Under the pieces are notes generated by a model. The model searched no databases, was not told where the DNA came from, and saw only the letters and a program-made list of their open reading frames with translations. A stretch of DNA of 64,000 nt from Aquabacterium commune (lineage in GTDB: Bacteria; Pseudomonadota; Gammaproteobacteria; Burkholderiales; Burkholderiaceae_C): assembly GCF_004362855.1 (NCBI RefSeq), contig NZ_SNXW01000002.1:248001-312000 (forward strand), written 5' to 3'. This document shows positions 57,792-64,000 of this stretch, one piece after another; the stretch's first letter is position 1, and each line of letters starts with the position of its first letter. Position numbers and translations under genes: made by a program.

Positions 57792-57853
57792 GCCCCGTCG
57801 CCGCTGTCAAAGGGCTTCACATCACGACGGTTCCCGCTGCAAATGGCGCTGGC

Positions 57854-57859
57854 TAGAAT
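57854..57859 (+). promoter_or_regulatory. Candidate -10 box (TAGAAT) for an internal promoter
   Basis: TAGAAT lies seven bases before the ATG of the small HTH gene at 57867, in the only sizeable gap inside the restriction operon. Transcription from it would start at or next to the ATG, giving a leaderless message. A -35 is weak (TTCCCG at 57831-57836, 17 bp away). Confidence 0.4.
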
Positions 57860-57866
57860 GGCCCAC

Positions 57867-58034
57867 ATGGAACGCATCCAGTCCGTCAACGCTGCCCGCA
57901 TGGCATGGTGTTGTGCCGATCACGGCATCACGCCAGGCAAGCTCGCGGCCGAGGTGGACATGGCGCCCAACACCGTGAGCCGCATCATGGTGGGCGAACT
58001 GGCGCAGTGCTTCGGTCGCGGGGTGCTGCGGTGA
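57867..58034 (+). CDS. Small HTH protein, possible antitoxin/regulator of the RhuM-Fic gene
   Basis: A 55-residue protein starting MERIQSVNAARMAWC. Residues about 20-43 (ITPGKLAAEVDMAPNTVSRI) form a helix-turn-helix of the Xre type; the rest of a normal Xre fold is missing, so it is a minimal or truncated member. Its stop overlaps the GTG start of the RhuM-Fic gene (GTGA). The pairing small HTH then Fic-family protein is typical of toxin-antitoxin modules, which is why I suggest an antitoxin role. An ATG at 57843 is an alternative start. Confidence 0.6.
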   Translation: MERIQSVNAARMAWCCADHGITPGKLAAEVDMAPNTVSRIMVGELAQCFGRGVLR

Positions 58035-59041
58035 GCCATCTGAGGGAGGCTGATGCCGACATCGCCATTTTCGAAACCGACGCCGGAGGCGTGGAGGTGC
58101 GCCTGGCACACGACAGCGCATGGCTCACCCAGCGCCAGATGGCGGGTGTGTTCGACACCACGCCAGAGAACGTGCTCATGCACTTGCGCAACATTTACGC
58201 CGACGCAGAACTGGACGAGGCGGCAACTGCTAAGGAATTCTTAGCAGTTCAAACCGAAGGCAAGCGCAAGGTGAAGCGCAGCCTCAAGCACTACAACCTG
58301 GATGCCGTGATTTCGGTGGGTTACCGGGTCAATTCAAGGCGGGCTGTTGTTTTCAGGCAATGGGCCACCAGCGTGCTGCGTGAGCACCTCACCCAGGGCT
58401 ACACCCTCAACCAACAGCGCTTGCAGGCCAATGCCCTTGAGTTGGAGGCCGCCCTGCAACTGGTGCGCAAGCTGGCGCATCAGGCCGAACTCCCCGGTGA
58501 GGCTGGGCGGGGCCTGCTGGATGTGGTCACACGGTATGCCCGCACCTATTTGCTGCTGCAACGCTACGACGAAGGCTTGTTGGCCGAACCACCGCAGCAG
58601 CAGGGTGGCCAACTGCCTGACGTGGCCGAGGCGCATGCGGCCCTTGCTCGGCTCAAGGCTGAGTTGATGCGCCGGGGGGAGGCCACCGATTTGTTTGCCC
58701 TTGAGCATGGTGACGGCCTGGGTGCTTTGCTGGGCAACCTGAGCCAGACCGTGTTTGGTGAGCCAGCTTATCCAACGTTGGAGGGCAAAGCCGCACACCT
58801 CCTGTATTTCGTCATCAAGAATCATCCATTTGCCGATGGCAACAAGCGCAGCGGCGCTTTTCTCTTCGTGGACTTCCTGGCGCGCAATGGTCGCCTGCTG
58901 GGACTGGACGGTCAGCCAGTCATCAACGACATCGGCTTGGCAGCGCTGGCCTTGCTCGTGGCCGAATCGGCACCCGAGCAGAAAGACACGCTGATCCGCC
59001 TGATCATGAACATGTTGGCGCACCCCGAAGCCTCTTCATGA
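58031..59041 (+). CDS. RhuM-Fic/Doc fusion protein
   Basis: A 336-residue protein. Residues 1-~180 match virulence protein RhuM (WLTQRQMAGVFDTTPENV and GYRVNSRRAVVFRQWATSVL). The C-terminal part holds a Fic/Doc domain with HPFADGNKRSGAF at 265-277. NKR at 271-273 follows the Doc pattern rather than the GNGR of classic Fic AMP-transferases, so it could phosphorylate rather than adenylylate a target. The start is a GTG in a 4-bp overlap with the HTH gene, and its stop overlaps hsdR (ATGA). It lies within the restriction operon; function there is unproven. Confidence 0.86.
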   Translation: MSHLREADADIAIFETDAGGVEVRLAHDSAWLTQRQMAGVFDTTPENVLMHLRNIYADAELDEAATAKEFLAVQTEGKRKVKRSLKHYNLDAVISVGYRVNSRRAVVFRQWATSVLREHLTQGYTLNQQRLQANALELEAALQLVRKLAHQAELPGEAGRGLLDVVTRYARTYLLLQRYDEGLLAEPPQQQGGQLPDVAEAHAALARLKAELMRRGEATDLFALEHGDGLGALLGNLSQTVFGEPAYPTLEGKAAHLLYFVIKNHPFADGNKRSGAFLFVDFLARNGRLLGLDGQPVINDIGLAALALLVAESAPEQKDTLIRLIMNMLAHPEASS

Positions 59042-61386
59042 ACGAAGCCGAAACCCGCGCCGAACACATCGACCCTGCGCTGAAAGCCGCAGGCTGGGGC
59101 CTGGTCGAAGGCAGCCGCATCCTGCGTGAACACGCCATCACCCAAGGCCGCTTGCAAGGCGCAGGCAAGCGCACCCGCGCCGAGGTGGCCGACTATGTGC
59201 TGGTGTACCGCAACACCAAGCTGGCCGTGGTCGAGGCCAAGGCCTGGGGCAAGCCGCACACCGAAGGCGTGGGGCAGGCCAAGCAGTACGCCGCCAAGCT
59301 GGCGCTGCGCTTCACCTACGCCACCAACGGCCAGGCCATCTACGGCATCGACATGCAGCAGGGCAGCGAAGGCGATGTGCCTGCCTTCCCCAGCCCCGAT
59401 GAACTCTGGGGCCAGACCTTTGCCGAGGCCAACGCTTGGCGCGACCGCTTTGCCGCCATCCCCTTCGAGGACAAGGGCGGCACCTGGCAGGGCCGCTACT
59501 ACCAGGAGATCGCGGTGGGGCGCGTGCTGGACGCCATCGCCCACGGGCGCGACCGCATCCTGCTGACCCTGGCCACCGGCACGGGCAAGACCTTCGTGGC
59601 CTTCCAGCTGGCCTGGAAGCTGTTCCAAAGCCGCTGGAACCTCAACGACTGGCAGGCTGGCACCGAGCCGCAGCGCCGACCGCGCATCCTGTTCCTGGCC
59701 GACCGCAACATCCTGGCCGATCAGGCCTATAACGCGTTTTCGGCCTTTGCGGAAGATGCCCTGGTGCGCATCGAGCCCGACGCCATCCGCAAGAAGGGGC
59801 GTGTGCCCAAGAACGGCAGCGTGTTCTTCACCATCTTCCAGACCTTCATGAGTGGGCCGGAAGGTGCGCCGTTTTTTGGCGACTACCCACCCGATTTCTT
59901 CGACTTCATCGTCATCGACGAATGCCACCGCGGTGGCGCCAAAGACGAAAGCGCCTGGCGCGCCATCCTTGAATACTTCGCGCCAGCCGTGCAGTTGGGC
60001 CTGACGGCCACGCCCAAGCGCACGCTGAATGCCGACACCTATGCCTACTTCGGTGAGCCGGTGTACCAGTACTCGCTGAAGGAAGGCATCAACGATGGCT
60101 TCCTGACGCCGTTCAAGGTCAAGCAAATCGCCACCACGCTGGACGACTACGTCTACACCGCAGACGACGAGGTGGTGGACGGCGCCGTGGAGCAGGGCAA
60201 GCGCTACGAAGAGAAGGACTTCAACCGTGTCATCGAGATCAAGGCGCGCGAGGCCTACCGCGTCAAGCTCTTCATGGACATGATCGACCAGCGCGAAAAG
60301 ACCATCGTCTTCTGCGCCACGCAAGACCACGCCCTGGCAGTGCGCGACCTCATCAACCAGCACAAGACCAGCAAAGACCCGCTGTACTGCGTGCGCGTGA
60401 CGGCCAACGATGGCGCCCTGGGAGAGCAGCACCTGCGCGACTTCCAGGACAACGAAAAAACCATTCCCACGGTGCTAACCACGTCGCAGAAACTGTCAAC
60501 GGGCGTGGATGCGCGCAACGTGCGCAACATCGTGCTGATGCGGCGCATCAACTCGATGATCGAGTTCAAGCAGATCATTGGCCGGGGCACGCGCCTGTAC
60601 GACGGCAAGGACCACTTCACGATCTACGACTTCGTGAAAGCGCACCACCTGTTCAGCGACCCTGAGTGGGATGGCGAACCCATCGCGCCCGAGCCGCCCA
60701 CTGCGGGTGGGGTTTATCCACCCAAGCCGGAAGTGGTGCCTGGCGGCGTGGGCGAGCCGCCCTCACCCGATCCGGTGGACAAGCCACGGATGGCCAAGGT
60801 GAAGCTGGCCGATGGCAAGGCGCGCAAGATCCAGCACATGGCGTCCACCTCGTTCTGGAGCGCCGATGGCAAGCCAATGTCGGCAGTGCAATTCCTCGAA
60901 GCCCTGTTCGGCGTGCTGCCCGAATTTTTCCAGGACGAGGATGAGTTGCGCCGCATCTGGAGCGACCCGCAAACGCGCAGGGCGCTGCTGACGGGGCTGG
61001 CGGAGAAGGGCTTTGGCCGCGAGCCGCTGCGCGAGATGCAGAAGATCGTCGAGGCCGAGCAGAGCGACCTGTTCGATGTGCTGGCGCATGTGGCTTTTGC
61101 GCATGAGCCCTTGTCACGCGAGGCTCGCGCTGAACACGCCCGGGCCGTGGCCCTGGCCGCCGATGGACTGACCGACAAGCAGCAGGCCTTCGTGGTGTTC
61201 GTGCTGGGGCAGTACGTGCTGCGCGGTGTCGATGAGCTGGACGACGCCAAGATCAAGGACTTGCTCAAGCTCAAGTACAACAACGCCATCGCCGATGCCC
61301 TGGCCGAGTTGGGTCAACCTGATCAGGTGCGACGCGTGTTCGTGGGGTTTCAGCGGCACCTGTATGAGCCGCAGGGCGTGAACTGA
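59038..61386 (+). CDS. hsdR: Type I restriction system endonuclease/translocase subunit
   Basis: A 782-residue R subunit. The nuclease domain has D52 and E66-A-K68 (VVEAKAWG). The SF2 motor has Walker A ATGTGKT at 179-185 and DECH at 294-297 (VIDECHRGG), and motif V-like TGVDARNVRN near 490. The C-terminal ~180 residues form the assembly region. Shorter than EcoKI-type HsdR, it matches the EcoR124-like compact group. The ATG overlaps the RhuM-Fic stop. Confidence 0.94.
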   Translation: MNEAETRAEHIDPALKAAGWGLVEGSRILREHAITQGRLQGAGKRTRAEVADYVLVYRNTKLAVVEAKAWGKPHTEGVGQAKQYAAKLALRFTYATNGQAIYGIDMQQGSEGDVPAFPSPDELWGQTFAEANAWRDRFAAIPFEDKGGTWQGRYYQEIAVGRVLDAIAHGRDRILLTLATGTGKTFVAFQLAWKLFQSRWNLNDWQAGTEPQRRPRILFLADRNILADQAYNAFSAFAEDALVRIEPDAIRKKGRVPKNGSVFFTIFQTFMSGPEGAPFFGDYPPDFFDFIVIDECHRGGAKDESAWRAILEYFAPAVQLGLTATPKRTLNADTYAYFGEPVYQYSLKEGINDGFLTPFKVKQIATTLDDYVYTADDEVVDGAVEQGKRYEEKDFNRVIEIKAREAYRVKLFMDMIDQREKTIVFCATQDHALAVRDLINQHKTSKDPLYCVRVTANDGALGEQHLRDFQDNEKTIPTVLTTSQKLSTGVDARNVRNIVLMRRINSMIEFKQIIGRGTRLYDGKDHFTIYDFVKAHHLFSDPEWDGEPIAPEPPTAGGVYPPKPEVVPGGVGEPPSPDPVDKPRMAKVKLADGKARKIQHMASTSFWSADGKPMSAVQFLEALFGVLPEFFQDEDELRRIWSDPQTRRALLTGLAEKGFGREPLREMQKIVEAEQSDLFDVLAHVAFAHEPLSREARAEHARAVALAADGLTDKQQAFVVFVLGQYVLRGVDELDDAKIKDLLKLKYNNAIADALAELGQPDQVRRVFVGFQRHLYEPQGVN

Positions 61387-61388
61387 GC

Positions 61389-61408
61389 GCGCGCCCAGTC
61401 AGGCGCGC
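61389..61408. terminator. GC hairpin between convergent hsdR and EAL genes, possible terminator
   Basis: GCGCGCC-CAGTCA-GGCGCGC forms a perfect 7-bp stem with a six-base loop in the 31-base gap between convergent genes. There is no T-run on either side, so it is at best a weak or Rho-assisted bidirectional terminator. Confidence 0.35.
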
Positions 61409-61417
61409 CCATTCAGC

Positions 61418-63253
61418 TCAAGCCCTCCCCGCCCCCACCTCCCGCGCATCCACATACACCCCCGCCGACAGCAACTTGGCCTTGTGCTTGGCCGCCGCCG
61501 CCGCGCTGGCCACCTGCTCGGGCTGGGCGAAGTCGCCGGGGTGCACGCGCAGGGCACCCACCGACAGCGTGGTCAGCGGGAAGAAGCGCATCACGCCTTC
61601 GCGGTCTTCGGCCTCGATGCCGCTGCGCTCGCGCGCCTCGTCGTCGAACAGGGCGATGGCCTCGCGGTTGAAATCGGCCACGGCGGCCTCGATGCGGCTG
61701 TGCCAGTCTTCGCTTTGGTAGAGCACCACGAAGTCGTCGCCGCCCACGTGGCCCACGAAGTCGCGCCGCGCATCGGCGTGCGCCACCAGGGTGCGCGCCA
61801 GCAGGCAGATCATCTCGTCGCCGCGCCAGTAGCCGTAGTGGTCGTTGAAGGGCTTGAAGTGGTTGAGGTCGGCATAGCAGGCCACGAAAGGCGCACCGCC
61901 TTGCAGCAGGCGCCCGATGTGCAGGGTCAGCGGGATGTTGCCGGGCAGGAAGGTCAGCGGGTTGGCGTGGCGGGCGGCCTCGATGCGCAATTCGGTGACG
62001 GCGCGCACCAGGCGCTCGCCGGTGCCCATGCCGAGGTACTGGCCGTCGCGTGTGACGATGAAGCCCTCGGTCAGGTAGCGCTGGTCTTCCGAGGTCAGCA
62101 CGTCGGTGAGCTGGTCCAGGCCGATGCCGGCGTCCAGCACCAGGGGCTGGGTGTTGGCGAACAGCAGGCAGGAACGCTGGTCGTACAGCTCTTTGAAATA
62201 GGGCTTGGAGTACTGGTTGAGGAAGCCGTGGCGGTTGACCAGGCCGATGGGCTGGCCGTCCTGCACCACGGCGATGGCGCGCAGCGACTCGTCTTGCAGG
62301 AAGCGGCGCGCGGCCTGGTGGTGGGTGGCATCGGCCGGCAGGGGGGCCACCTCCATCACGATGGTGCCCAGGGCAAAGTCGCTGCGAGCCTGGCGCGTCT
62401 TGCTGGGCAGCACGGCGATTTCGCGGCTGTCGATGACGGCGCGGGCCGCGGGCAGCAAGGCCTCGGCCAGGGTGGCCTGTGGGCGGCCCAGCAGGTAGCC
62501 CTGGCCCAGCTCGATGCCCAGGTCGCGCAGGGCGCGCAGTTCTTCCGGCGTTTCCAGGCCCTCGGCCACCATCTGCGTGCCGAAGGTCTCGGCGATGCGG
62601 CGCAGCGCGGTGATGGTCTGGACCTTCTCCGGGTGCGAGGCGATGTCGCGGGCGAAGTATTTGTCGATCTTGACGATGTCGGGCTTGAGCTCGGCCCACA
62701 GGCGCAGGCTGGAGCGGCCATCGCCGAAGTCGTCGAGCGCGAGTTGCACGTCCAGGCGGCGCAGCATCTGGATGGCGTCGAGCAGGCGGGAAAGGTTGGC
62801 CACGCGTTCGTGCTCGGTGATCTCCACCACCAGCCGGCCCGTGGGGATGCCCATGTCGCGGATCAGGCCCCAGATGCCATGCCCCACCGGGTGGGCCAGC
62901 AAGGCGGCCAAGGCCCCGGCACTGAAGTTCACGAAGAGCTGACCCGCCATGCCCTGGCCGGCCCAGCCCTTGAGGGCCAGCTTGACGGCGTGCACCTCCA
63001 GGTCGAAGCCCACACCTTGCGCCTGGGCCGCTGCGAACAGGGCGTCGGGGGCGGCCAGCGCATGCCCGCGGGGACCGCGGAGCAAGGCCTCGTGGCCGAC
63101 CACTTCGCCGTCGCGCAGACGGCCCAGCGGTTGGTAATGGGTGCTCAAGAGGCCGCAGGCCATGATCTCGGAGACGGTCATCCCCGGCTGGCTGGCGGCC
63201 GCTTGCGCGACGAAATTCTCAGAAGTTGCCGATGCGTGCGCCGGTGGCGTCAT
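61418..63253 (-). CDS. EAL-CBS-GGDEF protein (c-di-GMP signalling)
   Basis: A 611-residue protein without membrane segments. The EAL domain (about 25-270) has GHEALLRGP, DDFGDGRSS and KIDKYFARD. A CBS pair (about 290-410) follows, then a GGDEF-like domain with GGDDF (one change from GGDEF) near 505. EAL first and GGDEF last is the reverse of the usual order and matches a known signalling subgroup. The ATG at 63253 has GGGAG upstream, partly hidden in a hairpin. Confidence 0.88.
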   Translation of the reverse strand: MTPPAHASATSENFVAQAAASQPGMTVSEIMACGLLSTHYQPLGRLRDGEVVGHEALLRGPRGHALAAPDALFAAAQAQGVGFDLEVHAVKLALKGWAGQGMAGQLFVNFSAGALAALLAHPVGHGIWGLIRDMGIPTGRLVVEITEHERVANLSRLLDAIQMLRRLDVQLALDDFGDGRSSLRLWAELKPDIVKIDKYFARDIASHPEKVQTITALRRIAETFGTQMVAEGLETPEELRALRDLGIELGQGYLLGRPQATLAEALLPAARAVIDSREIAVLPSKTRQARSDFALGTIVMEVAPLPADATHHQAARRFLQDESLRAIAVVQDGQPIGLVNRHGFLNQYSKPYFKELYDQRSCLLFANTQPLVLDAGIGLDQLTDVLTSEDQRYLTEGFIVTRDGQYLGMGTGERLVRAVTELRIEAARHANPLTFLPGNIPLTLHIGRLLQGGAPFVACYADLNHFKPFNDHYGYWRGDEMICLLARTLVAHADARRDFVGHVGGDDFVVLYQSEDWHSRIEAAVADFNREAIALFDDEARERSGIEAEDREGVMRFFPLTTLSVGALRVHPGDFAQPEQVASAAAAAKHKAKLLSAGVYVDAREVGAGRA

Positions 63254-63258
63254 GGTTT

Positions 63259-63277
63259 CTCCCTACAACAACGGGAG
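63259..63277 (-). promoter_or_regulatory. Hairpin covering the ribosome-binding site of the EAL gene
   Basis: On the minus strand CTCCC and GGGAG pair across a nine-base loop, and GGGAG is the ribosome site of the gene starting at 63253. The 5-bp stem could limit translation. The sequence is short, so chance is a real possibility. Confidence 0.4.
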
Positions 63278-63334
63278 TTTTATCGGCCCGAAGTCAGGGC
63301 GCCTTGAGCAAAAAGCACGTGAATCTTCTGTGAC

Positions 63335-64000
63335 TCACAGGTTGAGCTGTTTGGCGATGATCTCGTTCATGATCTCGTGCGTGCCCCCGCCGATCGAGAG
63401 GATGCGGTTGTCGCGGTAGAGGCGCTCGACCACCGATTCGCGCATGTAGCCCATGCCGCCGAAGATTTGCACGGCCTCATACGTCACCTTGTCGGCGACC
63501 TCGGTGGCGAAGTTCTTGGCCATCGAAACCTCCTTGACCACCACCTGCCCCGCCTGCATGCGCGCGGCCACGCGGTAGGCGTACTCGCGCGCCACATCGA
63601 CCTGGGTGGCCATCTCGGCGAGCTTGTGGCGGATGACCTGGTGCTTGGCCAGGGGCTTGCCGAAGGTAACCCGATCCTTCACGTGGTCCAGGCAGGCTTC
63701 CAGCGCCATCTGCGCGGTCATGTAGGCCATCACGGCCAGGGCCAGGCGTTCGGCCTGGAAGTTCATCATGATGAGCATGAAGCCCGCGTTCTCCGGCCCG
63801 ATCAGGTGGCCCGCGGGCACGCGGCAGTCTTCGAAGAACAGTTCGGCCGTGTCAGAGGCCCACCAGCCCATCTTCTTCAGGTTGCGACCCACGCTGAAGC
63901 CGGGCGTGCCCTTGTCGATCAGCAGCAGCGACACGCCCGCGTAACCCTCGCCGCCGGTGCGCACGGCCACGGTGTAGTGGTCGGCGCGCACACCCGAGGT
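63335..64000 (-). CDS. Acyl-CoA dehydrogenase (partial, 5' end off window)
   Basis: The C-terminal 222 codons or so of an acyl-CoA dehydrogenase; the frame stays open to the right edge (TSGVRADHY). Family segments include LKKMGWWASDTAELFFEDCR, RLALAVMAYMTAQMALE, FGKPLAKHQVIRHKLAEM, and the end QIFGGMGYMRE with GTHEIMNEIIAKQL, which holds the FAD-binding region. It oxidises an acyl-CoA using FAD; chain length is not known. Confidence 0.93.
   Translation of the reverse strand, partial: TSGVRADHYTVAVRTGGEGYAGVSLLLIDKGTPGFSVGRNLKKMGWWASDTAELFFEDCRVPAGHLIGPENAGFMLIMMNFQAERLALAVMAYMTAQMALEACLDHVKDRVTFGKPLAKHQVIRHKLAEMATQVDVAREYAYRVAARMQAGQVVVKEVSMAKNFATEVADKVTYEAVQIFGGMGYMRESVVERLYRDNRILSIGGGTHEIMNEIIAKQLNL

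Overview
The window is GC-rich (roughly two thirds G+C by eye) and densely packed with short gaps, many 4-bp ATGA or GTGA overlaps and no visible rRNA, tRNA, CRISPR array, transposase or prophage. Gene content (E. coli-type GshA, a DUF3717 protein next to trpS, short UrtB, a YcnI/DUF2946 copper locus, AmiE very close to the Pseudomonas enzyme, an EpsE-like exporter) fits a free-living betaproteobacterium of the Burkholderiales, probably Comamonadaceae or a neighbour such as the Aquabacterium/Ideonella group. The taxonomic call is inference.

Layout. 1-1128: end of an isoquinoline 1-oxidoreductase-type molybdenum hydroxylase pair. 1229-5121: a probable copper locus (DUF2946, TonB receptor, YcnI-PCuAC fusion). 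5129-6531: hydrolase divergent from an HxlR regulator, with twin operators between them. 6580-16489: housekeeping genes (glnS, ppk2, trpS, purN) and poorly known genes (cold-shock/DUF1294, DUF3717/DUF1289, DUF2167 plus a site-2 protease). 16501-29113: a large nitrogen module. A three-gene signalling operon (an NCS1-permease fused to a hybrid histidine kinase, a LuxR-type response regulator, and a second membrane kinase) is divergent from urtABCDE-fmdA-fmdB, which should import and hydrolyse urea or short amides. 29122-34930: an orphan endolysin-like M15 peptidase, then a TetR-controlled Baeyer-Villiger monooxygenase, SDR, hydrolase, SDR operon, and a MAPEG protein. 35165-48700: lipoprotein, HD protein, YidB, MscS, gshA, amiE, glycosyltransferase, DUF2804, AraC regulator, membrane hydroxylase, rRNA methyltransferase and polysaccharide exporter. 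48772-54663: GGDEF/EAL protein, maeB, EamA transporter. 54664-55125: a non-genic stretch built mostly from 21-bp repeats. 55126-61386: a type I restriction-modification cassette with a small HTH gene and a RhuM-Fic gene placed between hsdS and hsdR. 61418-end: EAL/CBS/GGDEF protein and a partial acyl-CoA dehydrogenase.

The most interesting parts are the transporter-kinase that probably senses the substrate its neighbours import; the type I restriction locus with an embedded Fic-family gene and the 21-bp repeat array in front of it; and the YcnI-PCuAC copper fusion. Several regulatory DNA elements (HxlR and TetR twin operators, nested palindromes upstream of urtA, four hairpins between urtA and urtB) can be read directly from the sequence.
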